A stretch of 64,000 nt of DNA from Blastomussa wellsi (GCA_947652115.1 OX393564.1:11069873-11133872), one strand, 5' to 3'; counted from the first letter of the stretch, positions 36,901 to 51,900 are shown. Program-made: numbers and translations. The notes: generated by a model from the letters alone, not told the origin.

Positions 36901-39900
36901 GAGGCATCCACAGACAATGTGGTAGACTTCGACGGATCAAAGTACTTTAGGACTGGTGTCTGAGAAATGTCTGCCTTGAGTGCTTCAAAAGCGCGCTGCT
37001 GTGCTGGCCCCCAGCTCCAGTGCGTGTCATTCCGCAGCAATTCACGTAGTGGTGCAGACTTGTCACTGAAGTTGCTGATAAACTTGTGAAGATAATTAGC
37101 CATGCCAAGGAATCGACGGAGTGACTCTGGGTCAGCAGGTGTTGGCATCTCTCTTATAGCAGTAACTTTGGCTTCATCAGGTTTGAGACCGCCCCTTGTG
37201 AACTGATGACCAACGTACGACACACGATCTAGACGGAACTTGCATTTCTTGGCACATAACTTCAGGTCAACTTCACGAGCTCTTTGTAGAACTTTCTTAA
37301 GGTTTGCATCATGGTCAGGTGTTCCCTCGCCCCAAACCAACAGGTCATCAACGATGATAGCACAGGGATACCCAGCAAACAGCTCTTCCATTGAACGCTG
37401 GAAGACCTCCGAGGCAGAGGTGATGCCAAACGGCATTCTCAGGAACCGGTACCTTCCAAAAGGAGTACTAAATGTTGTGAGCAGGGAAGACTCTTGATCA
37501 AGCTTGATTTGCCAAAAACCACTTCTCGCGTCAAGGGTTGAGAATACTGTGGCATTGGGCATGCGCGATGCGACATCTTCCACTGTTCTCATAGGATGAT
37601 GAGGTCTTCTAATGGCTTGATTAAGGTCTCTTGGATCAATGCATATCCGGATGCTGCCATCTTTCTTTCTGGCCGCTACCATTTGTGAGACCCATTCGGT
37701 TGGCTCAGAGACAGGCGTGATCGCTCCTATCTTTACCATTCTGTCAAGCTCTGCTTTAACACTGTCCTCCATTGCCAGAGGTATCTTACGCGGTGGTCTG
37801 ACAACAGGAGTAGCATTAGGGTCAAGCCTCATCTTGTAAACGACTGGCAAATTGCCAAGGTCACCTTGAAACAAATCTTTGTACTCGTCAAACACTGCTG
37901 CACGAAAAGCATCGGTAGTGTCAACTTCATGGACCTCGCTGTGTAACTGGATAAGATTCAAGCTCAATGCATCTGATAGACCAAGCAACGGTGTAACAGG
38001 CTTGTCAACGACGTGAAATTCTAGGCTGCGAGACATGGACTTCAGGTAGACTTGGAAATACGCAGTACCAAGTGTGCTCAATGTGTCGCCACCATATGCA
38101 ACCAACTGCACAGCCTTCGTTTGATCAATGTTCTCGTTGCGCCTGATCCTCTTGAATAAATCGAGTGTGACCACATTGCATTTAGCACCAGTGTCAATTT
38201 TAATCTCAACTTCTTGACCATTGATCTCCATGGTGCAATAAATTTCACGCTTGTTTCCTGGCTTGGACGTAATCGCATCAATAATAAATAAACCTTCTTC
38301 TTGGTCGGCAGGAAATTGTGGATAAACTTCCTCAACGGGACGCCTACGAGTGGGGTGCTGGCCAGTGCCATCCCGACGATTATTCGAGTGCTCGCCAAAA
38401 CGCTTAGAACGGCACACTTTCTCGAAATGGTTAGGCTTTCCACAGTGCAGACACTTCTTTCCAAACGCGGGACAGGATTTCTGCTTCGCTACATGACTGC
38501 CACCACAATTCTTGCAGTTTTGAATCTTCAAATCTTTCTTTGAGCCTCTTTTCGAGAATTTTCTTTCTTTTCCAACGCTGTGGATTTCTTCTTTCGAATC
38601 GCCGACTTTAGCTGATAGCTCGCAGTTGTTCCTGTCTGACAACTCGTTTGCGATGCCAATGTCGATAGCGCGATCGAGTGTTAGATCTCTCTCTTTCAGG
38701 AGCTGCTTTCTTACGTGCGCAGAAGTGACGCCGCATACTATTTTATCACGAATGAGCTCGTCCTTCAAAGCACCGTACTCGCATGTGTTTGCCAAGATTC
38801 TGAGATCGGCTACAAAGGACTGAAACGGTTCACCATCCTTCTGTACACGCGTGTTGAACTTGTGCCTTTCCATAATGACGTTACCACGAGGGTCGCAGAT
38901 TTCTGCAAATTTCCTTTTTAGTACTTCGACGCTCTCGCGAGATTCTTCCTGAACACGAACTGTTCCATCTTCGTCTAGGACGGCTGGAGCGTAAACGAAG
39001 GATTTCTCTTTTTCAATCGCCTCTCTTCCTGCTAAATTTAACAAAATGTAAGCCTTTGTTTTGTCGTCTTTGTCACCATGTGCTGCAGCTATAAATATCT
39101 CGACTTCTTGTACGAAATGCTTCCAATTAAGAGCCACGTTTCCTTCGAAACTGAGCGGATCGGGTTTGCGAAGACCGTCAGCCATGAAGAACGTCGAAGA
39201 GAAACGAAAATCAAAGCAGGAACCGAACGATGCGAAATCCCACTTCTGACACCATGACGAACGACCGTGTCCAGCGTGTAGTTTCAAAAACCGAATGTTT
39301 AATAAGTGCCAACAACAAGTTATATATACTTCAAATTAGCATACCGCTCATACACATTCCACACACACATTCCACGCACATTCCACACGCTTACAGTAAC
39401 ATGCTTACAGAAAGAGATTATATATAGATGAAAGTGTAGTTGGCAAATGTGTCAGTGACTTCATAACAGATGAATAATTCGCGAGCGGTGATACGTCGAG
39501 GGATGGATTCATCCGGGAAACCTACTTCTTGCGGTGTGACTTCAAGAGATGACGTAAAACTTTTTATATAATTTTTGTTTCTTACTTATGTAAAACATAT
39601 AGATTCCATGTTACCGTGCGTCTGTTCAGTAATAGATCACAGAAATCGTCAAAATGTGGTAAGGCCATCAGTGGCACAATCGGTTATCGCTTCATTGTGT
39701 CGCTATTTTGTTCTTACCACATTTTGAGTTTTTGGCATCGTAATGATCGAGTACTGAACAAATTCCCGGCAACATGGAATCTAGTTGCCAAATACATATT
39801 AATCTATGAATGAAAACTTTATAAGGAAAGTTTCACAAGATATAAGTGACTTCATGACTTCACAAAGTAAACAGTGTACCGCCGTGAGGGAGGGCTTTAT

Positions 39901-42900
39901 CAACTTTATCTACTTGTAGGACGTATGACGTTATAAGGGATGACGTAATTCGTTGTTGCTGTCATGTTCTACAGATTAACTGGCTGCTGTATTTAAACGC
40001 TATGTTTCAAGGGACCAGTTACGAGATAACTGAAGATGAAAAGATTGCAGTATTTGCCCTGGAATATTTAATAAACATGTCCAATTTGACATCAGTTACA
40101 TCAAAGAGGTTGGTACGAAATTAAATGGCAAACGCGGCCGTATAATAAATAAGCAAATCGTTCTTGTGAAAAAAAAAAACATTTATTGCAGTCTTCGAAT
40201 GACCAGCGATGGTAGTCGCGATCTTGCAAGACAGTGATTCGAATGGGTCGAACGTTCTATATCACTATACTGTGGCAAGTTTGCTCCTGCCAATGCTGCA
40301 GAAATCTTTAATCCGTATAGCTCACTTGAGCTATTCATTGATAAGTAAGGACTTCATCCTACCTAGATTTAGTACTGGCTCCGATAAACATTCGTTGCGA
40401 TAGTTCGGATCTGGACTGCAGGGGCAAAAGGGAAAAGCAGGCAGCCAGAAAGCTAACAGAAAATTAGCCGTATCCAGTGTTCTAGAGAACAATAGCGACT
40501 GCTGCTATCTCTGTTGGTCGTGATTTAAGATCATTGGTTGCTCTACTTATTACCCTCTATAAAATACTTAAATTACGAATTTGTTCTGTAAGAGTCCTTT
40601 CACTTCACTCCACAAACACATTTCAACTAGAAAACCTCTCAAGACCCCTTTCAAGGGTGACCACAACTGGCGAAACTTAACCCAGCACTATTCACTCCAA
40701 CAACACAATCGACTCCACTCTGCCACTCCACTTCTAACACTTCTAAATGACAACTCAGCTCTAACTGACATTTTACTGGCACAACTAATCTCCACTTCAT
40801 CAGTTCAACTCCAGTCCAGTCGAGATGATCGAAGATGAGCTCATTTTATAATATTTGTAGTAGAGTTAAGCTATTTTGTTAATGCAACTAACCAATAGGT
40901 TACTGCTGAGTTGGTTGTCGCCCAAATAATTATTTCTGTTGGCAACATACATAAAACAATTTTTAGTTGTGGCTTGAACAACAGGCTCACATGTTGTTAC
41001 AGTATGTCTATATCTGGACCACAGCGTTTAAATTTTTTCATTAACAGAGTCATTGCTAACTACATGATGTGGCAAGCAGTTGTTCAGCTGGCTCCTTATT
41101 TAAGCCAAGAGTACCGCAGGGCTTTCTATAACTTTCGTAGAGTGGTCATGGGAAGAAGTGGTGAGACAGACATCTGGCAGAAATGTATCACAGAAATGAG
41201 TCAGTATGACAACGAGATTGGAGATCCTCTAGGTGTTATTTTCCTTGATGAAAAGTTTAACAGAAAAGATAAAGAATCGGTAAGGGTTTATAGGAGGATT
41301 TCTATTTGATTATTAATAGTAATTTGCATATATACACATGTGATTCACCATGTGCGTTAGAAAAGTAAAAGGTTGCCGAAGCATCATGGTCTTACATAAT
41401 CGAAATAACTAGAACTGTGGACTGGATTTATTATCAACGACCATTGTTGAGGTATAGTCTCAACAGTCACTTTGAGGAAAAGATAGACGGATAACCAACG
41501 TGCTACAAACTGAGCGATAGCAAACTATCGACCTCATCGCCTGATGAAGACTAGCAGTATAGCAGTCGAAACGTCGCGATCAACACCTCAAAGTGACTCC
41601 ATCGTGAGACAAACGATTAAAGTTCCTATTTCCTATCTTACACCACGATGAACAATAAACACATCTTTAATGACATTGACAATCAAAAATGCGAAGGGCA
41701 CTGCAGCAAATGTGCAGGAGCTGCAGAAAATATGCAGGGGCTGCAGAAAATGTGCATGGTACTGCAGAAAATGTGCAGGGCACTACAGAAAATGTGCAGG
41801 GCATTGCAGAAAATCTGCAGGGACTGCAGAAAATGTGCATGGTACTGCAGAAAATGTGCAGGGCACTGCAGAAAATGTGCAGGGCACTGCAGAAAATGTG
41901 CAGGGTACTGCAGAAAATCTGCAGGGGCTGCAGAAAATCTGCAGGGTACTGCAGAAAATCTGCAGGGTACTGCAGAAAATCTGCAGGGTACTGCAGAAAA
42001 TCTGCAGGGGGCTGCTGAAAATCTGCAGGGTACTGCAGAAAATCTGCAGGGTACTGCAGAAAATCTGCAGGGTACTGCAGAAAATCTGCAGGGGGCTGCT
42101 GAAAATCTACAGAGATATGAAATAAGTAACTCGAAGCAAGCGCGAACGATATTAATGATACTGTATAACACAACGCTCATCAGTTGTTCTTTATTTTCCC
42201 ACCTATACAAGGAGTGAGCAAATTATGTCGCACCCTTGTTGTTGCTGTCGCAAACCATTCACTCGTAACAGAAGTAAAAGCCGTCTCGAGTTGTACGCTT
42301 GTTGGAGGTTTATCCCAGAGTAAATTGAACACCGAAGCCACAGATTTACCCTCAAATGGAATAGAAATTGTGAGAAAAGAACCTTTATCTCGAGTGATGA
42401 AATATGCCTTCTCTCGATGAGTTAATAACATCTTTCACTGTTTACTAGAATGCCAATTTCAAAGAATGGTTTCCTGTTACTTGAGATCGAAAAAGTGACA
42501 CGGATTCAATCCAATCGAACAGACACACCTTCATTTCGCTTGAACATAGTATAATTTTGAGAATATACTTGTTTTAAACTCATTTCCTGTAGTGGCGTGA
42601 TTTTTGCGTGACAAACCCGACATGGCGGATTACCGATAAACCAGTAAACTCATACGACGCCAAATTCAGAATCCTGCAATCTCAATGACCGATTCCCCTT
42701 GGGAAGTATTTCCGGTATCTAATTAAATATTCAGAAGGGTTACGTGGTCGAAATCCGGCTTTCTGATTGGTGCATTCAAAAATTCGTGAGTTCTGATTGA
42801 TTAGTGTGCAAAGCGACCCCCTATACTACTCACTACGTTCTACGTGTCTGTTGTCTGGCGCAGAATAAACAGGTTTCTATCACGGTTCCCATAGTGTACC

Positions 42901-45900
42901 GCCCGATACTAAACTAAGGTATGGGCAAATTAGCCACTTCTCTGTCCGCTGTTAAAACTTACATGTACGTATATATTACGAACGATCATTAACGAAATAA
43001 ACTTCTTAACTGGTGTTGTTGTTACAGGTAATAGAAATGATCAATGATTTGCGGGAAACGTTCATTGTCAACCTTAATAATCTGGACTGGATGGACAGTA
43101 AAACAAAGAAATATGCCAAGGAAAAGGTACCTGCTAGGGACTACTGAGTCAGTACCAATTTAAAGATCTTTAGGTTAGCTGGCGTGGCACGTTTTCAGTA
43201 ATAACGTTTATTCTGCAATTTCTGTTCCAAATTTAATTGTCTACGTGTTTATTTTAGCCTGCGGATCACCCCCACCACCCCCCTGCAACGGTCATAGGTT
43301 AGGTGCTTATTGGCGATTGATTGCTACCATTTCTTAGGGGTGTGGAAGATATATATAGAAACATTTGAAAGTCAGTTTCCCTTTAGTAATGAAAATGCAT
43401 TTTATTGCCATTAGGCCGCTGCAATCAGACAAAACATTGGATATCCTGAATATTTAAAAGATCCAAGCAGGCTGACTGCCAGATTCAAGGATGTAAGTGA
43501 TGTCAAAACATAAGAAATTTAAACAAATTTTCATGCGAGGATTAACATGTGAAAATTTAGGTCCAACATGATGTCTTTATATAATTCTAACTCTACCACA
43601 ACGGTTATCGTAGTGCGCTAAACGTGAAAGGGTATTATTTTGAATTGTTAGGCAAAGGGATGCAGATATGTCTCAAGTCTTTTATGGTAAACAAACAAAC
43701 AAACAATTAACAATTATTTGCCAAAGACGAAGTGACTCAAGTGAGTATCGGTGTTTAGTATATTCTCAGCTCCGACTATTGCATTTCTAGCTTTTTGATT
43801 GGCTAAAAAACTCCGACTATGAGCTAATAGTCGGAGTTTTACGTCATATGGAAAATAGTGCGCCAAGTTTTTAATTTCAGCCCTCTATAATGGCCGACAC
43901 TGGCAGGTTTCAGGAGCTGTCTCCCACAAAAATTCAAGAGATATGGTTTGAGAATTTACTAAAACAATTATTCCATTCGCCCTTGTTGGATATGAAGTGA
44001 TTATAACCAACTCGCGCTACGCGCTCGTTGGTTATTTTATCACTTCATATCCAACGCGGGCTCATGGAATAATTGTTATATATTCCTCGAGACGAAGTCG
44101 AGGTTAATATTCGCCGATGTTGATGTGAATAATTGTTTTAGTATAATTTTCAGAGGTGATTATCAAGAGCTGCAAAATAACGAGACAAAAGACGGAAAGA
44201 ACACACGCCACAAGAATGCATACAATGTTCACCACAATAGACCCTTTGCATAAATGGAGCCCAAATAATACTTGATACATCGTTAGCCTCGTGTGGATTT
44301 TTATAGACAGAGGATTTTATACGTGAATTTGGGGCTAAGGATGTATCAAGCATGTATCAAGGATGTATCAAGCGCGATCAACAAAACATAGGGTTGTCCA
44401 ATACTCAACACTTAAAACCATGGTGTTTAAGATTCTTACTGTAGATCGTACCAGTTTTTCGTACGTGGGAAGTCTGGTGACGAGCGTGCGCGTCACGCGC
44501 GAGATAGTCCGCGATTTATAGCTGAAAATACAAAACAAATATGGCGGCGCGTGGGTTAATACATGCAAGGTTGCTTTTGTTCTGTTTATCAGAGATTGGA
44601 TCAACAAGAAAGTTGTTCTTTGAGCGCCGGTTCTTGGGCAATTCGAAATGCGTCAATTTTTTTTTAACTCAATGCCCGAGTTACAAAGTTAAAATTACCG
44701 TTTGTGTTGCGATCGATCCTGTCGGCGATCGCAAGATCTTATCGTTTTCGACAGCTTCGGTTTCAACAGAATGTGGCAAATCAAACAAAACTTTGAAAGG
44801 AAATCGTTAAAAGGGAGGCCAAACGTTCAATGAAACAGTTCACGGCACAACTACTAACTAATTCAACGGCAGTGAAGTCGAGATTCTCGAAGACGATCCT
44901 CAAAGTAGTGTCCAAGACCAAAGAAAACAAAACGACGGTAAGTGCGTGGTCGCGCGTGTATGAACGCGAATAGGTCAGCGGTAGTCAAAACTGAGCATGA
45001 GTAAATGCTTGTCGTATAAAGTCAAGATTTTGAAGTGCGTGACGACGCGCGTGGATATTGTTGAACTTACGAAGGCTTTTCCAAGAGAACAAGCCCGGTG
45101 ACCCTATTTTTTATTGTTTCAATATTTCCCCCTTACTGAGAGGAAACGTCAGACGTAATTTTAAAAAATTCTACGAAAGGAATTTTTCTCTACTCACAAA
45201 TTGTCTTTTTTCACGTTTATAAAAAATCCGCTTCGTAGAATTTTGTTAAAATTATTATAGAGCTTCCTTTTCAAATGCCAAAAGTTATAACGTGAAAAAA
45301 ATGGGGGTCACCAGGTTGGTTTTCAAGTTTTATGCGCCAGAAGCTGAAAAGTAGGTCCGAATAATCATCAAGTACTGTTACCAGGGGCGTACCTGCCTTT
45401 AAGCAAATAAGCACAGGCTTACAAGTGATTCGGACGGTATGATATATATTTTTCAAAAAGTATTAAGACGGAATCCGTTAAGACTTCGAGTATTTATTGG
45501 ACAAAGTTATGTACCAAAATTATTTACACCTTATTGCAAGCTTTTGTGTTACTACATCAAATATATCATCAAGAGAAATCTTTTCTAACAACATCAAACA
45601 TCGAAAACAAATTTCGAAGTTCCACTGAATTCCACTGATTCGCTTAAAAGATGTGAGATTTTTTCTATAGCTTGCGAGCTTTGAAATTCATTTTCTTACT
45701 CTTTGATATGAAATTGTTGCACCAAAATTATTTACACCTTATTGCAAACTTTTGAGTTACTGCTTCGAATATCTTATCAAAAGAATTCATTTTCTCGGGC
45801 TCTGATAAGAAATTATTGTCCGTGTTATCACAAATAATTACTTACATTTGTACCTTTTATTAAGGGTAAAAAATAACGCAATATGATTTAAATTATTCCG

Positions 45901-48900
45901 GTACTCGATTTTTGTCCAACTTAATATTACTCAACTTCCTGATGGATTCCGTCTTAAAACGATTCGCAAAACTCGTCTGTTCGACTCACCAATACTTGTT
46001 GAAAGGCGTGTTAACAAGAGCATTACTCGACCAAAACTCGGAACTAAATGACAGGCTTCTGTCACAAGAGAATCGCTTCTCATCCAAGATGAAAACAGAG
46101 CGACTCGCAGCACTCGCCCTTATGCATGCTCACAGAGAGATACCCATTGATGTAGAAGCCGTGATTCGCCAAAAAGAACAGATGGCTAGCTTTCGAATTT
46201 CTTTGAGTTCCAGTAAGATTTCAGATATGTTTGCAACTAATATGTTGCTAGTCAGGTCATTTACGTTGTTGTTGTTAACCACAACCACAACTGGCTGCAT
46301 TTTGTTAAATATTCCATTATTTCTTGTTCAATATGGAATCCTGCCATTCAGATTACATCTAAGAGTACTTGAATTTTCCGAATTTTCTGGGAGGGCATGT
46401 CCTCGGACCCCCCCCCCCCCCCTAGCATTTTGCGCCTTGGGCTAACGCCCCCAAATTTGAGGCTCAGTTTTTCCTTCAAAAAAATATTTAATATTGCATA
46501 GTTATAAGATAACGAAAAGATATAGTTACAAGAAAAAGTGACGATTATGAAACAATTCTAATTTATAACAAAAGTTTCCTCTGATTGAATCCAACTTATT
46601 TATTTATATTGACGATTGTTTGGCTCCATATTACACCCGTTCCTGATGTACTTTCCAATGGCTGAGCTCTTATGCTTTTGCGCTTATTTTGATGAAATTT
46701 ACTTCACCTTCCAGTTTTTAGGAAAGGATTGAATACTGCGTGAAACCCTGATAACCTGTTCTGTGATGAACAGCACACATGTACTGTATGCGTGCATGCA
46801 TTCAAACAATTAAGTGTTGGCAAACACTTTGAATCTTACACTGACTGCTGACACCGCAAAATTCCGAAAATAATCTTCCTTCCCCCCACTCCCGCCCCCA
46901 AAATCGACAGCCCCTCGAAATCTCAGACATTACATTAAATATAACCTGAACTGTGGAAAACCTCGAGGGAAGCGACTTTGCTTCTCATGATTAAACTGTA
47001 AACTGACTGTGTTCCTTTGTAATTTTTATTCATAATTTTCTCTTTTCTTCAGCTCATGATAACAAATGCTTCTTATTTTACTAATGTGATAAGCGTCCGA
47101 GCTTTCTCTGTAAACGCGATGTTAAAAGATCTTCGTAATGCTGTAGACAAAGGAAGGTGAGGGTCTTATCTTTCCATATCCTTGTAAACTTTTGTACTAA
47201 GCTTCGGTAAACATTCTGCTAGTATTCCAACGCAAATGCTTTCATGATTCGCAGAGCTGTTCCCATTCTATGATGGGCCCTTACAATATGACTACTGTGA
47301 GCTGTGATGTGGACTTCTTTTGTTTGCAGTTTTCTTCACTTGCATTATTTATGCAAGTAACCCAGCGAATGGGGTACCTTGTCATGTGCCTGTTATTGAA
47401 ATCATCACGGTTTTGTCTCCAGTCCGATGTGTTACAGTCTGGTGCTCACTTTCTTTATACATCCCGGGCTCAAGTTCGTTTTGTAATCAGGCCCCGTTCA
47501 CATATATCCTTTCTTTTTTCCCCGCTTTAGAACAACGCGTCCACACGCAAACTCGAAAGCTAAAACGAATTGAAACGCTTCCCATATCGCAGACAGATGG
47601 AGCATTGGCAGTAATGCGTGGTTCAATTCTGCGTGTTACCATCCCCCGGGTACACCCCGGGCATTTGCCATTTTTTCGTATTTAGTGGTCTATTCCCCAC
47701 CCCCAGACACACAGAAAAAGACAATCCCCCAACCCCGGGACTCCTTTTGTGTACAAAATCGAGATAAAAATAAAAAATAAAAAGACCTAAACTTTCTGAA
47801 AGCGACCGCGAAGTCCCCCGCTGCTCGCGACTTGTTGCTCGTCTACTCACGAGTTTGAACGCTTTTCTAGACTATATACATCATAAATAACAGAGACTAC
47901 ACATATAGCATAAGAAATTATGAAGACTAGATTTTATAAAGAAAACTGAAGAAATCTAACCCGTACGTCTCGCAACTTCCTTGAAAGAATAGGAAAGGAG
48001 CTTGCAACCAGCGAACAAAACAATAAAGGGAAAGCAAAGAACCTTCAAAACCATATTTAAACTTTGTTAGGGATTTATTCATGCATGATTGACAAGTTTG
48101 ATTTATGTCTAGACATTTCTGTCAACATTAGCAATAATTGTAATAAATAGTGTAGCGCTTGGGTCTTGTGAGCAGAATAGAATTGTACGCAGAGTGTAAC
48201 GAACGGAAGGAACGAAAAATAAAGTCGATTGGAAAGATACAGTCCTATAGTTTTTTGGTCGGACCAGTGCCGGGATATTTTCTCGCATAAACTTTAAAGG
48301 ATTATTCCTCTTTAACCATTCGGCGACAATATATACAGATTTTCCCTGGAAATAGGTAGTCTCTTTCGCGCGGTACAACACAATCGTGTCAACCAATAAG
48401 TGACGTACTAGTAGAGGGTACTTTTGATTTGCCCACCCCCACCCCATCCCCCCCTCAAGACAAGACCGCTTGAAACAATTCCCCACCACGGGCCGAGAGG
48501 GCGGGACTTGTCCCGGCGGTTGCCCGGGGAGGAATGGTTACAGGTAGAATTGAACCACACATAGCTTGAGTAGTCGCTTTCGGGAGAGAGGGTCCAGGAA
48601 CAATTATCTGCGCATGCTCGTCGATTTGCCAGTTTTTAAAAACGGTTAGTCGAGTTTTTGACGTAGCTGTCAATCCTCTCCGCTTTCTGTTCAAGTTGTA
48701 ACACTCGCGTGTATCGATTTCAAACCTCAATAGTATTTTGATACTTTTTTAGTTCACAAAATCTGTTTTCCGTAGATTCAAACAAAACATGTTTGTGGCG
48801 ATTCATGTATCTGACTAGCTGTTAATTAAAAGAAACCTAATGGAAGGAATATTTGAAGGAATATTTTAATCCCGTTGTATTTATTGCTTGGACCGGCTGT

Positions 48901-51900
48901 ATTTGTTATAAAATGAACTGAAATTTCAAGTTTTGTTTCCGTGATCGCATTTAATTTGTGGGAAAATACAACCATCGGCTGGTTATTTTTAGCTCACGCC
49001 TACGGCCGTTAACAAAACCAGGATCGGATCGAATCGACCGGATCGGATCGGATCGGGTTGGATTCGACCAGACCGGATGGAATCCGACTAACAAAACCCG
49101 AATCGAATCCTAAAAATACGGATCGTCATGAATTCCCACCATAATATTCTCGTGTCATCTATCACATCTCGAAGATAACGCAGAGAGAACTAAGTGAGAT
49201 TTAGGCTTGTTTTTATAGTGTCATTTTGTTTTGACTAAACTTAAAATGGCTAAAGAAAGTCTATATCTGGTAACAATATGTTGTTCATCCTACACACATT
49301 TAAAACATCTCTGTTTCTGGTGGGAGAGATCATGCAAGTACAAATCAGAACAAGATATCGAATTAATGTTCAAATCAGTACAAATATGGCAGTTGACTTC
49401 CTTTGCTCGTCTAAATTTGTAACTAACTTTACAAAAGAAATATTAAAAAGGCGAGGATTGCATTTAGCAGACGAAAGTATTGCGTTGCGGGTAAATTTAA
49501 ATTTGTGGGACAATTTGGCAGTGTTATTTTTATTGAACGAGACATTCTTATAGCCGAATATACATCGGCCTGTTTATATAGTGTTAACATTTTTAAGCCA
49601 ATGATGCACGGCTGAGCAACAAATGCTGAACATCGTTGCGACTTGTTGAAACGTTTTTGCGACTTGTCAATACTCATTCAACTTTTGTTGAGCAACAACT
49701 ACGCATTTTGGTGCGATCCACGTTTTCACGTTTATACCATATTACCTAGCAAACATGGCATGGACAGCTGTCACTTGACTAATTCGTTGTTCAAAGTTTT
49801 GCAGCAATCTCTGCCACTGCTATATCTTTCAAATCTCTGTCTTTGTAGTCCTTTAATCTCAAATCACACTGCTCAGCTTCGGTCGCCATGTTTTTCACCA
49901 AACCACGTGACACTAAACTCGAAAGCGATTGGTTGAAGTCGTTCAACAAGCGACGACTTGTTGAACGGAATACAGCCAAGCTCAAATGAACGTTCAACAA
50001 CGTTCAACAAAGTTCAACATGTTGAATGGCAATAAATACCTAATGACTGGTCCCGAGGGAAACTTAATTTTGTTTCCCTCGAATCTCGAGTACCTCGAAG
50101 TAGCTAATGAGAGTGCGCGTTGTTGGGGGAAAAATTCCAGCTACGGTATATAAAAACATCACATGATACACTGTTCAACAGTTGTTGAACCCCAGTCGCA
50201 ACATTTGTTGCTCAACAAATCTTGAACCGTGTATCATGCGCATTCCAAAATGAAAAACTGTAGAAACTTAACACAATCGTGGCTGATGATGTGTCACGTG
50301 ACTATTTTGGCGGGAATTTATGACAATCTGCATTTTTGGGATCCGATCCGGATTTTGTCAGGTGGATTCCCTCCGAATGGATCCTGGTTTTGTCAGTCGG
50401 GTTCCATCCGATCCGATCAGGCCTTCGCCGACCGCAGAAATGCCATCTATAAATAGCGATGGATTTCGAAGAATGTGTAGGTCCTGACTCATCGAATGTA
50501 TTCACAAATCTATTAAAAGCATCTTCGAATTCAAACATGGTAAATTCAATATATTATTGAGTTTGGGGACAACTGAGAGTTGTTTTCGTGAAGCTTTGGG
50601 AAAAGAGGCGGAGATGATTGACATCCGTGTAGAGCTAGACTGCGAGCAGTCTCTATTTTGGAGTGTAACTAATGTGCGAGACTGCGAGCAAGAGCCACGA
50701 GCCACGAGCCGCGAGCCTCTTTTTGTGAGCCTCCGTTTTTCGCTATAATTTAGCTTTTTGTTGAAATTTAGATGCAAATTTACCGGCAAGCGATCATATT
50801 AAGGAAAAGAAAGTGATCTGCCTACAACAATTGCACCTTGCAATTTACCGCATAGATCGCGTGACAAGACACTTCATCAGGTGGGAAAGAAATGAACTCT
50901 TGTTTTAGCTTCTTGTGTAACAATACTGTAGGGGTTCCTTAATTTTAACTGACTTATTGTTGGGAAACGAAGAAGAAAAACATCCAAATAATCGCCGCAT
51001 TCAACGGGGCTTAAGTTCGTCAATCAGAATGGAACTGGTGCTTCCTTATGGTATCGGTTTCAGACGACACAAAAGACTAAGAGACTAAGAGGCAAGTAAA
51101 TTAGGAAATGAAAGCTAGTCATCGCCAGAAATACGCGACATGGCCGCCATTTTGAATTCGAAATTAGAGGCTCAGGTTATTCTAGTGGCTTTGATGGAAT
51201 ATAGAGAATGTATGGGCTAAAAACGCAAATCTAAATATTTCTCGCGTTTTAAAAATCAAGGTACTTAGTTTCAAGCGGTACTAAAAAATTTAACCTTTCA
51301 CTGACAAACTCCGGTAAATATTTGGATTGCTACGAATATTTTGGCCTTTACTTTTTTGAATTGAATTCGTACACCGACATAATCGCGTCAAGTCCATACA
51401 ATTACTGTATTTTTTTGTACTCGAATTGGTTGGAAATAGTTTCTAACTCGCCAGAAGTCATTGAAATCGTACATACACAACTTAGTTTCAAGTGATCCCA
51501 CGTTCGGGAAGGCTTATACATACCTCTAAAATCCATGAATTTCGCCCACAGAATAAATCGACCTTTACTTTTGAGATGAGAAATAACATTGGTGTATTTC
51601 TTCCATGAAATTCCGCCATATTGTTCGCTAAAGTACGAAAAATTCGTCATCTTTCCGCGGCCATAACTTGACTTAGAATTGGAGAACCAGCTCGAGGGAA
51701 CTTCCATTGGAACGCCTTAAGGCCTTTTCTTTGAACTCCATATGAAAAATGTCCCTTTGATGCTCCCTTATCACCAAAAATGGTCCCGAAAGGGACCTGT
51801 TTTCGGCATCTTATACTGAGCCCTCGATGGCTCGTCGATTTGGCGGGAGGGTCAGCGGTTTATACCATTTTGGCACGAAAATTCAAAATAAAATGGTAGA

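Larger units (their letters stand above)
34829..39409 (-). mobile_element. Full-length Ty3/Gypsy LTR retrotransposon, young, antisense in M13 intron 6
   Basis: Two 155-bp LTRs with TG...CA ends differ at one position. Between them lie a primer-binding site, one uninterrupted Gag-Pol frame with all catalytic residues and a polypurine tract. Order protease-RT-RNase H-integrase is Ty3/Gypsy. The five bases flanking each side (GCATG before 34829, GAAAG after 39409) do not match, so no target duplication is seen. Confidence 0.95.

Noticed and set aside
40581..40838. Thr/Ser-rich 85-codon plus-strand frame
   Set aside because: It lies in an M13 intron, has no family match and no splice sites of matching phase.
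41520..41570. Confident hammerhead ribozyme call
   Set aside because: The core has an extra base and stem I cannot be drawn; kept only as a hypothesis.
41648..42217. Long overlapping open frames on both strands (up to 189 codons)
   Set aside because: All arise from the stop-free 21-bp minisatellite; the repeated peptide differs in each frame and no start, splice or domain evidence exists.
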